The notes below the pieces were generated by a model. The model was not told where the DNA came from, did not search any database, and was given only the letters and a program-made list of their open reading frames with translations. Positions 8,571 to 16,236 of a DNA stretch of 40,592 nt are shown here, one piece after another (within the stretch, counting starts at the first letter, position 1; each line of letters starts with the position of its first letter). The stretch is from a virus: the IMG/VR virus record IMGVR_UViG_3300042691_026126, positions 1 through 40,592 of that record; one strand, written 5' to 3'. The position numbers were made by a program, and so were the translations under genes.

Positions 8571-9959
8571 TCACTCTTCGTCAGAAAAATCGCTGTGTAA
8601 TTCATTAAATTTCTTCGCCAACGTTTTCTTTAACATACTCTCTCCAGCCTGCATTTGCTTCTTCAACAAAATACCCTTTGAGGAGTTTTCATCATATATT
8701 TCAATCTTACCGAGGCTAGTATTCATGTATACGGGAAGCGTAATACCGTCAGCCCCAAATCGATTCTTCATTAAGTGTGCACGACCTGTGTGATTGGCTT
8801 TATCTTCTAGCTTACGGGATAGGGAGATTACGAGGTCGGCGGTCATAATCTTATTGTAGGATTCGGAAATCTTATCGGCCTGAATGATGTCATCCTGAAT
8901 ACTAGAACGTTGAGTTTGTGAGGCCGTCCAACACGGAATACCCAACTCACCACTCATTCCACGAATTTCTTCATAGATGGCACCCAACTCTTGATAACGG
9001 GCATCTGCTCTATCCACAGACCGCATCAAATCAGCGTAGTCAATCAACATAATATCCGGCTTCATCTTATTACCGATTAAGTGTTCAAGATGTGCTCGAA
9101 GTGTGTGTACAGTTACACTACGTGCAGGATAATACTTGATAATAATATCGCCAGGTATGTTATCTACCATATCACGCACTTTATCTGGATGGCTTGTGAT
9201 ACTACCAGGTTCGATTCCCGTAAAGATGGTATCATATCGAAGCCCAACGTAATTTTCATTTAATTCAAGTGTATAGTGTACAACACGTTTTCCAGCTTTA
9301 GCAGCATTTGCTCCAATCGTAGCAAGCGCCCAACTCTTACCAATACCAGAAGGTGCGGCAATGACTCCAAGCTCTCCAGCAGCCAATCCACCACCCGTGA
9401 ACGCATCAATAGCGTCCCAACCCGTTGGTACACAAATACGAGAGACGCCAGCAAGACGCATCGCAATATCTTCTTTCCAATTATGTCCGATATTACGAGG
9501 TTGTCCTGCTCGGAGTGCCCCATCAATAATATTTTTGATTTCACCATATTGACCAACTTGCAAAAGATCAACAGATTTTACAATCGCAGACTTTAATGCT
9601 TGATTCTTTGCAAAGTCCAAGAAACTATCCTTAACGTATTCCAAATCATCATCGTTCTTTCTTTGGAATGCGGTACGAAGTTGCTCTTTTACAGCAACCT
9701 TCAAAACTTCATCCTTTTCCTTTTCTAACTCAAGCTTAAAAACCTCAAGTGTTGGAAGGGACTTGTAATTACCAAAATAATTTATAGTTTCTTCGACAAT
9801 CCATTTACCAGCATCATTCTCAAAAAAGTTTGGATTCAACACATCAAGTGATTGCTGCAAAAATTCAGTAGATGACAAAATACATGCCATTACCTTTGCT
9901 TGAAATGAAGGACCAAACTTTGCTAGATTGTCTACGTTCGTATCATGCTGTGGAGTCAT
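8571..9959 (-). CDS. 41: Replicative DnaB-type helicase, T4 gp41-like
   Basis: A hexameric 5'-3' DNA helicase of 462 residues. The N-terminal 150 residues are helical, like the primase-interacting domain of DnaB/gp41. The RecA-like motor follows: GGLAAGELGVIAAPSGIGKS is the Walker A region near residue 190-209, VVHYTLELNENY is motif H1a, MLIDYADLM is Walker B, and WTASQTQRS is motif H3. A tail with acidic SDFSDEE ends the protein. Its start overlaps the exonuclease gene by 17 bases, so the two are probably coupled in translation. No primase gene is in the window. Confidence 0.94.
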   Translation of the reverse strand: MTPQHDTNVDNLAKFGPSFQAKVMACILSSTEFLQQSLDVLNPNFFENDAGKWIVEETINYFGNYKSLPTLEVFKLELEKEKDEVLKVAVKEQLRTAFQRKNDDDLEYVKDSFLDFAKNQALKSAIVKSVDLLQVGQYGEIKNIIDGALRAGQPRNIGHNWKEDIAMRLAGVSRICVPTGWDAIDAFTGGGLAAGELGVIAAPSGIGKSWALATIGANAAKAGKRVVHYTLELNENYVGLRYDTIFTGIEPGSITSHPDKVRDMVDNIPGDIIIKYYPARSVTVHTLRAHLEHLIGNKMKPDIMLIDYADLMRSVDRADARYQELGAIYEEIRGMSGELGIPCWTASQTQRSSIQDDIIQADKISESYNKIMTADLVISLSRKLEDKANHTGRAHLMKNRFGADGITLPVYMNTSLGKIEIYDENSSKGILLKKQMQAGESMLKKTLAKKFNELHSDFSDEE

Positions 9960-10995
9960 TGTGGAACCTATTTAATGGTATAAAATTCTGAGCTATCCAA
10001 CTGTCGTAATGTTGGAAACCTCCTAGTAACTTATTCTTCATCATCAACTTTGTCAAGTCGTATTTACGCAACTCAACAGTATGATTATGAAACATATTCG
10101 CAACTTTTAAACGTGCATCGTTTGACATAATTCCTTCATGCAAGTTCATTAATACTATATTACGTTCAACTATATCTTTATTACCTAAAATGTTTTGTAT
10201 CATCTTGGGTACTTTCTTTTCATTTGCATATTTTTGTTCAATAAAATCAATAGAGATGGTTGCCGATGGATCTGCGATTTCTGGAATATACTTCTTTAAT
10301 GTAGTTTCTCCAACGCCTTTTACTCCATCAATGTTATCACTCTTGTCACCGTTTAATGCACGGAAGAAGTGAAAGTGTGCGGGATGAATACCATAATCTT
10401 CCAAGATAACATCCACATCAAATGTTTTCTTTTTAACAGGATTATATACCTTGACGTTTTCACTTGCTAGCTGAAAGAAGTCTTTATCCGTTGAATAGAT
10501 AATACTCTTCCCACCTTCTTGTGTAACCAGTTGTGAAAGATATGCAATCACATCGTCTGCTTCCACGTTATCCAACGCAAGAATTGTCAACGGTAAACAT
10601 TCTAACATTTCTATCAGAGTGACCAATTGCCACTTCATATTTTCTTTTTCTTGCTCATCCGTTGTTAAATCATATGCACGATTCAAACGCACTGGTGGCT
10701 TTCGGTTTGCCTTGTACTGTGGGTATATCTTACGTCTGCGTTGACTTCCACCTTTCCCGTCAAACACGACAACACAACGTGTCGGTTTAAAGGTACGGAT
10801 GGCAAGACCAAGACTCTTAAGAAATCCCATCATTCCACCAATATGATTACCATCTTCATCCATCGAAGGAACAGCGGCATAAGAACGTATGAATAAATTC
10901 ATCGCATCGATTAACAGGACATGGGAATTATATCCCATGCCCTGCTCGTCGTTTTCAAACTTCATATTTTGAAATATATCTTGTAAGTTAACCAT
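9943..10995 (-). CDS. 5'-3' exonuclease / flap endonuclease (T4 RNase H-like)
   Basis: Removes RNA primers and flaps from lagging-strand fragments. Metal-binding acidic motifs of the FEN family are present: LLIDAMNLF near residue 27, VVVFDGKGGSQRRR, NVEADDVIAY, YSTDKDFFQL, and the helix-hairpin-helix region LNGDKSDNIDGVKGVGETTLKK. The 350 residues fit T4 RNase H and the polymerase I 5' nuclease domain. It sits between uvsX and the helicase gene with overlaps on both sides (8 and 17 bases), as part of a replication operon. The first 25 residues are an N-terminal extension. Confidence 0.93.
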   Translation of the reverse strand: MVNLQDIFQNMKFENDEQGMGYNSHVLLIDAMNLFIRSYAAVPSMDEDGNHIGGMMGFLKSLGLAIRTFKPTRCVVVFDGKGGSQRRRKIYPQYKANRKPPVRLNRAYDLTTDEQEKENMKWQLVTLIEMLECLPLTILALDNVEADDVIAYLSQLVTQEGGKSIIYSTDKDFFQLASENVKVYNPVKKKTFDVDVILEDYGIHPAHFHFFRALNGDKSDNIDGVKGVGETTLKKYIPEIADPSATISIDFIEQKYANEKKVPKMIQNILGNKDIVERNIVLMNLHEGIMSNDARLKVANMFHNHTVELRKYDLTKLMMKNKLLGGFQHYDSWIAQNFIPLNRFHNDSTA

Positions 10996-11209
10996 TTAGT
11001 AATTGCCTTGTGGTAGTACTTTTTGTTTCAGGAGAATATTTCCATCCGAACAAAAGTCTTACCATAAATTTATGAAACCAATTTGGATGCTTCTTATATA
11101 CTGGAAATCGTGTACCACCGATATCCCAATGTCCCACATGCAACGCTGGAACAATAGCGGCATGTGAGAAATTGGAATAGGTCCGTGTATTATTCGTCGT
11201 CTGATGCAT
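10988..11209 (-). CDS. Small unknown protein, 73 residues
   Basis: Not recognised. It fills the gap between uvsX and the exonuclease gene with a 20-base overlap upstream and an 8-base overlap downstream, which favours a real gene. The sequence is rich in His, Trp and Lys, with an aromatic patch (PNWFHKFMVRLLFGW) that may be a short amphipathic helix. There is no clear ribosome site, so it would depend on coupling to uvsX. Function unknown. Confidence 0.5.
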   Translation of the reverse strand: MHQTTNNTRTYSNFSHAAIVPALHVGHWDIGGTRFPVYKKHPNWFHKFMVRLLFGWKYSPETKSTTTRQLLNG

Positions 11210-12326
11210 CTGCGATACTCACTGCTTCAGGATCAAACTCACTCTGATACTTCATAATTAACGAATCACAAATCTCGTTGTAGAGTAGTTCCTTACGTTC
11301 CATATCTGATTCAAGGAATCCTGCGAACTCCTTCGATTGGAATTTGGTTTCTTCACCCGTTTCAGGATCTTCATAGGTGTACCACGCACCAGCTTGCTTC
11401 ACAAGCTTCAAATCCTTCATCATCTTAAGCCACGCACCCGTATCATCAATACCACGATTGAAGTAAATCTCAAACTCAGCAGTACGATGCGGCGGTCCCA
11501 AACGATTCTTCACAATGTTTGCTTTCACCTTTACACCAATTACATCACCCGATGAGTTATTAATCTTTCCCATCAAATTCAATCGGAGACGAGTCGAAGC
11601 ATGGAACGCAATCGCCTTACCACCCGAGGTTGTCCACGGGTCAGAGAATGCCATAGCGTTGAGCTTCTGACGGAGTTGATTGGTAAAGACGAGTGCAATC
11701 TTTTCTCTGCCAAGTAGGCCGGTAATCTTTCGCATCGCCTTACTGATGATGATAGCCTTGTCCGTTGCATACCCATCCTTACCGAAGTCGGCTTCCATTT
11801 CTTTCTTCGTCGAAGCTGCGGCAACAGAGTCCACGACAATCGTAACCAACTTGTCCTTATCCTTTCCAGAACGGACTTTTTCAATAATTGTAGTAATTGC
11901 ATCAAAGATTTCCTCAACAGTCTGGAGATGAACATAAACCAGCTTGTTCGTATCAATCCCAACTGCACGGAAGAACTCTGGATTGACTGCGGTTTCTGTG
12001 TCAATCAGAACACCAACACCACCGCGTTTCTGTGTGTTTGCAATGAGCTGTGCACCGAGTAGAGACTTACCACTACCTTCCAATCCCGTCAATTCGGTAA
12101 TACGACCAACAGCGATACCACCATGCGGACGATTACTAATAGCAACGTCAAGCATCGTAGCACCGGTAGAAATAAAATCTGTAAAGTCGGTAGGCGTTTC
12201 TTCACGACCATCAAGGAAGAATGCAATCTGGTCGCTGTCTTTGTTTAACTTGTTTAGTGACTCTGCGATAAGAGACGCCAACTCGTCGCGGTCTGGTTCT
12301 TGAATAACCTTCTTTTCTTTTGCCAT
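11190..12326 (-). CDS. uvsX: UvsX/RecA-like recombinase
   Basis: Strand-exchange protein for recombination-dependent replication and repair. Core motifs: ITELTGLEGSGKS is Walker A, KLVTIVVDSVAA is Walker B, and VFTNQLRQK is the L2-proximal glutamine motif; TSGGKAIAFHAS follows. The reading frame is open up to 12428, but I start at ATG 12326, where GAGGAC lies 7-12 bases upstream; this gives 378 residues and avoids overlapping the ssDNA-binding gene. A promoter and a long hairpin lie in the 73-base gap upstream. The C-terminus is acidic (ADASDDE). It acts with the gp32-like protein encoded just upstream. Confidence 0.95.
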   Translation of the reverse strand: MAKEKKVIQEPDRDELASLIAESLNKLNKDSDQIAFFLDGREETPTDFTDFISTGATMLDVAISNRPHGGIAVGRITELTGLEGSGKSLLGAQLIANTQKRGGVGVLIDTETAVNPEFFRAVGIDTNKLVYVHLQTVEEIFDAITTIIEKVRSGKDKDKLVTIVVDSVAAASTKKEMEADFGKDGYATDKAIIISKAMRKITGLLGREKIALVFTNQLRQKLNAMAFSDPWTTSGGKAIAFHASTRLRLNLMGKINNSSGDVIGVKVKANIVKNRLGPPHRTAEFEIYFNRGIDDTGAWLKMMKDLKLVKQAGAWYTYEDPETGEETKFQSKEFAGFLESDMERKELLYNEICDSLIMKYQSEFDPEAVSIADASDDE

Positions 12327-12345
12327 ATATGTCCTCAAATGTGAA

Positions 12346-12389
12346 AACGCAAGGGTACCCCACAAATATAGTAGGGTACCACCTGCGTT
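12346..12389 (-). repeat. Long inverted repeat between ssDNA-binding gene and uvsX
   Basis: The arms AACGCAGGTGGTACCC and GGGTACCCTTGCGTT pair over 15 base pairs with one bulged base, around a 13-base loop, and are followed on the minus strand by TTTTC. This could terminate the upstream transcript, or act as an operator, because the -10 box of the uvsX promoter lies in its loop. A GGTACC site sits in each arm. Confidence 0.7.
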
Positions 12390-12394
12390 GTCAA
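12365..12394 (-). promoter_or_regulatory. Sigma70-like promoter for uvsX
   Basis: Minus strand -35 TTGACA (12394-12389), 18-base spacer, -10 TATATT (12370-12365). The preceding bases ACAC plus TTGACA are identical to the promoter before the ssDNA-binding protein gene. The -35 box overlaps the last codons' downstream region just after the ssDNA-binding gene stop. The predicted start of transcription lies about 30 bases before the uvsX ATG. Confidence 0.65.
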
Positions 12395-12399
12395 GTGTA

Positions 12400-13182
12400 T
12401 TAGTTAAATACTTCGTCGAATTCGTCAATCATATCTTTGACTGACGTTGACTTCTGCGTAGTCGCAGACTTTGTTGCTGTCACGGACTTTGGTTCGTCCT
12501 TAGCGACAGGCGCCGATACCGTTGCCTTACTATCAGGGTCAAGATAACGCTCGAGAGCGACCTTAAGCTCCTCATAAGTGGGTTCCTTAAAGATTGCACG
12601 AAGGTCGGGCTGATTCTCAAGGCATCCCTTGATCTTGTCAGCGGAATCCGAAAGCGGAGTCTGGTTCGGCTTTGGACGAACCATCGTCTTGGCGAAGTTC
12701 GTGTCGGACTTCTCCTGTGGGATATACTCAACCACAATATCACGACCATTCTTTACGTCTGTGATGTCGCCGTAATCGGGGTCAGCGATGATAGAAAGAA
12801 GTTCCTGATAAACCGTCTTACCGAATGACATAAATCGAACACCCTTCTCTTCCTCACCACGAACGACGATGGGAACAAAGGTACGGAGCTTCGGACGGAA
12901 AGGACGAGCCTGTGCGTAATCGTCTTTAGTACCTCCCGACGCAATCTCCTCAGCGAATTCCATAATCGGATCGCGATTACCATACGAGGTCGGGGAAAGA
13001 TAGGTCTTGTTACCTAGATAATGAAAATACAGTTCAGCAAAAGGATTTTCCTTGTTTTCCTTCCACGGAACAATACGAACGACCGTCTTACCTTCGGTCG
13101 GCTTCCAAAGTGCTTCTGAACGTTCACCCTGGCGATTAAACTGGTTAAGTTTAGCTTTTAGTGCGGCAATGTTTAGACTCAT
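12400..13182 (-). CDS. 32: ssDNA-binding protein, T4 gp32-like
   Basis: Coats single-stranded DNA and helps load UvsX and the helicase. The 260 residues begin with a basic/aromatic N-terminal segment (LKAKLNQFNRQ), then an OB-type core (VVRIVPWKENKENPFAELYFHYLGNK), a Pro/Thr/Ser/Lys-rich linker, and a short acidic C-terminus (MIDEFDEVFN), the layout of gp32. The zinc-binding His/Cys set of T4 gp32 is absent: I see only one cysteine, near residue 181. AAGGAG lies 8 bases before the ATG, and a near-perfect promoter is upstream, so high expression is expected. Confidence 0.9.
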   Translation of the reverse strand: MSLNIAALKAKLNQFNRQGERSEALWKPTEGKTVVRIVPWKENKENPFAELYFHYLGNKTYLSPTSYGNRDPIMEFAEEIASGGTKDDYAQARPFRPKLRTFVPIVVRGEEEKGVRFMSFGKTVYQELLSIIADPDYGDITDVKNGRDIVVEYIPQEKSDTNFAKTMVRPKPNQTPLSDSADKIKGCLENQPDLRAIFKEPTYEELKVALERYLDPDSKATVSAPVAKDEPKSVTATKSATTQKSTSVKDMIDEFDEVFN

Positions 13183-13224
13183 TTTACTTCTCCTTAATGT
13201 TTAGTGTTTAGTGAGTTTACAACT

Positions 13225-13247
13225 CCCTATCAATAATATTAATAGGG
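13225..13247 (-). repeat. Inverted repeat overlapping the gp32-like gene promoter
   Basis: Minus strand arms CCCTATTAAT and ATTGATAGGG pair over 10 base pairs (one G-T) around a 3-base loop ATT. The dyad covers the -10 box of the promoter at 13236-13264 and the expected start of transcription. It could be an operator bound by a repressor, or a weak terminator for the Ntn-hydrolase gene that ends at 13271. There is no U-tract after it. Confidence 0.6.
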
Positions 13248-13264
13248 CCCTGCTTATATGTCAA
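13236..13264 (-). promoter_or_regulatory. Near-consensus sigma70 promoter for gp32-like gene
   Basis: Minus strand -35 TTGACA (13264-13259), exactly 17 bases, -10 TAATAT (13241-13236). It lies in the longest non-coding gap of this part of the genome and about 55 bases before the gp32-like ATG. It should be read by host RNA polymerase without phage factors, consistent with an early gene. Confidence 0.75.
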
Positions 13265-13270
13265 GTGTGT

Positions 13271-14095
13271 TTAGCGATTATTTATCCAAAATACTCTTAC
13301 TTTAATTTTTGATTGTCGGCCTTCTGGTAATTGATTATTAAGACCGTGAAATTCTTCAATCTTACTACGAAATAAATATACTAACATTTCATTAGTATTC
13401 AAATTTAATACGATTTGGCTTGTGGTACTCATTTCCGCTGTATCACGTGCCATATTTAACATAGAATTTTTTGGGTAGAACGGTTGTCGAAGAGCACGCG
13501 CTATATCGTGATAATCATTAACTGCTGATAACTGTTTTTCTGCACTTATCTTACGAATCTTTGAAGATAAATATTTTATACCTTCTGTATATCCTGCGTC
13601 GGTATATAAGTGCCCGTGATTGGTACGAACAGTAATATCTTCCATATTCAATGGTTTGATGCTCACCGCATGTCTTGACGTATTTTCTATGACCGCTCCT
13701 TGTCGAGCGTTTGCTACAATCGTGTGTCCCTTGATGCCACCGTCAAATCCAGCCGCAGACTTTATGGCTCCTTTTAAATCTTTGTGACCTAACGCAGCCA
13801 TAACGCGTGGAGCGTCTTGGGATTTTTGTCCAGACTTTTTAACTAATTGTTTTTCTTTTTCGTCAAATCCTACCATCAATGCGGTATTTAAAATACCAAT
13901 ACCGTGTTCATTCATACCTTCAACCCATCCAGTTGTCATATCATGAAATAAACACACCTCGGTATTATCCACCAATCGTCGAACAATTTCAACTTGTGGG
14001 TTGTATGATCTATCACGATTCTTTGCTATAATGACATTAGAACCGATTGTAGATGCGGCTACAATACATTCCCCAAGATGTGATGGTGTGTTCAT
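13271..14095 (-). CDS. Ntn-type hydrolase, peptidase C45/acyltransferase-like
   Basis: A 274-residue protein resembling the C45 acyl-CoA:6-aminopenicillanate acyltransferase and choloylglycine/penicillin V acylase superfamily, whose members cut themselves to expose an N-terminal cysteine. The pattern is GECIVAAS (candidate nucleophile C10), then IIAKNRDR, then GWVEGMNEHGIGI, the three conserved blocks in the usual order and spacing. If so, residues 1-9 would be removed. A role in phages is not established; hydrolysis of an amide such as a host signalling acyl-amide or a peptidoglycan-related bond is possible. It follows gene 14101 by 5 bases and lies just upstream of the gp32-like promoter. 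Confidence 0.72.
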   Translation of the reverse strand: MNTPSHLGECIVAASTIGSNVIIAKNRDRSYNPQVEIVRRLVDNTEVCLFHDMTTGWVEGMNEHGIGILNTALMVGFDEKEKQLVKKSGQKSQDAPRVMAALGHKDLKGAIKSAAGFDGGIKGHTIVANARQGAVIENTSRHAVSIKPLNMEDITVRTNHGHLYTDAGYTEGIKYLSSKIRKISAEKQLSAVNDYHDIARALRQPFYPKNSMLNMARDTAEMSTTSQIVLNLNTNEMLVYLFRSKIEEFHGLNNQLPEGRQSKIKVRVFWINNR

Positions 14096-14100
14096 ATGTT

Positions 14101-14502
14101 TTAACAGTCAATAATTTTAGATAATTTTGTATTAATAGCCTTAAGTTTTCCGTAAGCTGTTACTAACACCATATTTTTTAACTCGGTCCAATCAATTTTG
14201 TACGATGTATCTAAAACGCCACCATTTTTTTGTTCTATCAATTTGTTGATTGCGTTTATAGTATAAATTGTATTTGTGTGCTTTTTTCTGTGTACTGAAA
14301 TTGTTGACGGTGGTGGTGTTAACTTCAAGCTATCACTCTTTGCAACGTTATACGTTAGAATGAGTTGTGAAGCATCTTCAACGTTTTCCAACAAATAGAC
14401 TTTATTAAACATTAATTTATATGTAGCTTTTATGTCGTCTATTGTCTTTTCCAATCCGTCTACCGTTGTAAACGTACACAGTAGTTGGGTTTGTTCTTCC
14501 AT
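14101..14502 (-). CDS. Unknown protein, 133 residues
   Basis: Not recognised. It is a soluble, lysine-rich alpha/beta-looking protein with no membrane segment or signal peptide. The stretch TTVDGLEKTIDDIKATYKLMFNKVYLLEN suggests a beta-alpha-beta start, and the C-terminal 50 residues look helical. It has a good AGG ribosome site 7 bases before the ATG and is followed within 5 bases by the Ntn-hydrolase gene. It lies just downstream of the family A polymerase-like gene. Function unknown. Confidence 0.8.
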   Translation of the reverse strand: MEEQTQLLCTFTTVDGLEKTIDDIKATYKLMFNKVYLLENVEDASQLILTYNVAKSDSLKLTPPPSTISVHRKKHTNTIYTINAINKLIEQKNGGVLDTSYKIDWTELKNMVLVTAYGKLKAINTKLSKIIDC

Positions 14503-14553
14503 ATCTATACCTATTGAAAGAGAAATACTTCCAATAAATATAATTTAGATATG

Positions 14554-15828
14554 TCAAAGTTCCTCTTTTAGAACATCATAATTGATTCCTGAATACAATC
14601 TTACTGGGAAGTTTTCTTGTTGTAGTATCTCCCGAATATCGTGTTTTATTGTACTTATCTCGTCAGGATGGCAATCTAACAGAATTGCATCATAAGTGTA
14701 AAGAATCAATTTAGATTTCTTATCTTCAAGATATTCCAAAACACTTTTTAGTTTAGGAATTGTTTTTTCAAATTCATAACATTGGACAAAATAATTAAAC
14801 AACTTATGTTCGGAAACATCTTGGTCTTGAACGTGAATTCGTCTTTTACTGATTGGTGCAACAAATCCTCTTTCTTGATAATCTGAATAAATACGGCGTG
14901 ACAGTTCCTTAATACTTTTTAGTAGTGGAATGTCAGTTTCTACATCAGCACCATAGAGGATACTAAACGTGATTTGTTTACCTTCCTCATATTCTTCTTT
15001 TGTGAGAAAGTCTTTTTGATAATACTGCTTCGCCAAATACGTGTGAATTGGTTCGATTGGCATATCGATATTCATATAATGTCCAATCAATCTTAAGTGA
15101 TATGCTTCAAAATCCATCTGCACTAGATTTCCACCAGCGAATCTACTTATAAACGCTGCACGACTGCCATCCGTTTTGTTTAACGCGGCAAAATTAATTT
15201 TTCCAAATCTGTTACTAGGTCTACCGGTCATAGTATATGGATGATATTGTGAGTATACCAACCCATCTGTAATCAACCGACTTACCTTATCACCAAAATG
15301 TGAAATCAATAGCTTTTCATCTACAGCCAAACCAGCCGATTCAATTTTTCGTAAAACCGATACAGCAATTTTAATAAATGTATTTTCCATACCAGCTATA
15401 TCATCTGCACCATTTAGTTTATGTAATATAGTGTTATGATATTTTCTAATTACACTAGACCAGACTGTAATAGGAACTATTTTATTCACATCCTTTGTAT
15501 TCTGAAACATCATATGCGTTTCTTTTACATACCAAGAAAATACATCTTCAATCTCTGGAAAAGACATATTTGCTACATAACCTAAAGTATTTATACGATC
15601 TGTGTGGAGTGTAAGAAATGTATTTTTAGGTACATCGAATATTGGTGCATCTTGATGTGTAATAGATAATGTATAAAAGTCGCCATTAAAAAATGTATAC
15701 CCAATGCATAACGTCGGATTAGACGCAGGATGTTTATGGATATCACGAAAAATCGGGGTGCATAAATGCATTTCCCGATTCATTCGTTCAACCAATTCAT
15801 CATACTGTTGTTTATGATTAATAACCAT
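14554..15828 (-). CDS. Family A (Pol I-like) DNA polymerase domain protein, no exonuclease
   Basis: A 424-residue protein whose C-terminal 250 residues match the family A polymerase palm and fingers. Evidence in order: TMTGRPSNRFGKINFAALN is the template/primer region before motif A; LVQMDFEAYHLRLIGHY is motif A with the metal-binding Asp; GKQITFSILYGAD is motif B (KxxxFxxxYG); and LYTYDAILLD is motif C with the second Asp. Departures are His in place of the motif A Glu, no Arg four residues before the motif B Lys, and YDA in place of HDE. The N-terminal 150 residues lack recognisable 3'-5' or 5' exonuclease motifs. Its TAA/ATG junction with gene 15829 is seamless. The phage also encodes a family B polymerase, so this may be for repair, lesion bypass, or be a non-catalytic relic. 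Confidence 0.82.
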   Translation of the reverse strand: MVINHKQQYDELVERMNREMHLCTPIFRDIHKHPASNPTLCIGYTFFNGDFYTLSITHQDAPIFDVPKNTFLTLHTDRINTLGYVANMSFPEIEDVFSWYVKETHMMFQNTKDVNKIVPITVWSSVIRKYHNTILHKLNGADDIAGMENTFIKIAVSVLRKIESAGLAVDEKLLISHFGDKVSRLITDGLVYSQYHPYTMTGRPSNRFGKINFAALNKTDGSRAAFISRFAGGNLVQMDFEAYHLRLIGHYMNIDMPIEPIHTYLAKQYYQKDFLTKEEYEEGKQITFSILYGADVETDIPLLKSIKELSRRIYSDYQERGFVAPISKRRIHVQDQDVSEHKLFNYFVQCYEFEKTIPKLKSVLEYLEDKKSKLILYTYDAILLDCHPDEISTIKHDIREILQQENFPVRLYSGINYDVLKEEL

Positions 15829-16233
15829 TTATCCCTCGGACTGCCAATACTCCGTATAGTCTGTAATATACTTGTGGATACCACCAAATGTCAAGTCAGC
15901 TTTACGAACCGACTCTTTGTTAGTATCCCGTACTCCCATAGAAGTTACCCCGTTAGATAATATAGTATTATCTTTTTTACCGACAATTCTCCACTTTACC
16001 ATTGCTGTTATAAATCGTGGATTAGTTTTAAAATCAGAATATTGGCGTTCATCAATTTCCGATACATAATCAATATGATTACTCGGTCTTACAAAATATC
16101 GTTTAAGATATTTATTTTCTACGTCTTGTAATGTGACTATGGGAGGAGTCACTACAGGACTTTTTTCAAACTGTTCTAATATGTTTTTCTTATCTTTTGG
16201 GTATATCTTGTTTATCAAATTAATGTCAGACAT
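15829..16233 (-). CDS. Unknown protein, 134 residues, next to tail hub
   Basis: Not recognised. It is a soluble protein with an N-terminal charged segment (residues 1-35, KKNILEQFEKS followed by a proline-rich turn) and a C-terminal globular part (YVSEIDERQYSDFKTNPRFITAMVKWRIVG). It starts three bases after the tail hub gene and runs straight into the family A polymerase-like gene (TAA then ATG). Position suggests either a baseplate component or a partner of the polymerase-like protein. Confidence 0.78.
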   Translation of the reverse strand: MSDINLINKIYPKDKKNILEQFEKSPVVTPPIVTLQDVENKYLKRYFVRPSNHIDYVSEIDERQYSDFKTNPRFITAMVKWRIVGKKDNTILSNGVTSMGVRDTNKESVRKADLTFGGIHKYITDYTEYWQSEG

Positions 16234-16236
16234 ATA

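Noticed and set aside
11579-12004. Minus-strand open frame of 141 codons inside uvsX
   Set aside because: It is in another frame of a well-conserved recombinase gene; its Arg/Leu/Ser-rich translation is typical of a shadow frame.
12327-12428. Longer UvsX start at 12428 (adds 34 residues)
   Set aside because: This would overlap the gp32-like gene, run through the promoter and hairpin, and lacks a ribosome site, whereas ATG 12326 has GAGGAC at proper distance.
14535-14556. TTGACA in the gap before gene 14101
   Set aside because: The position 17 bases further reads TTGGAA, not a -10 box, and no other spacing gives one. The match looks accidental.
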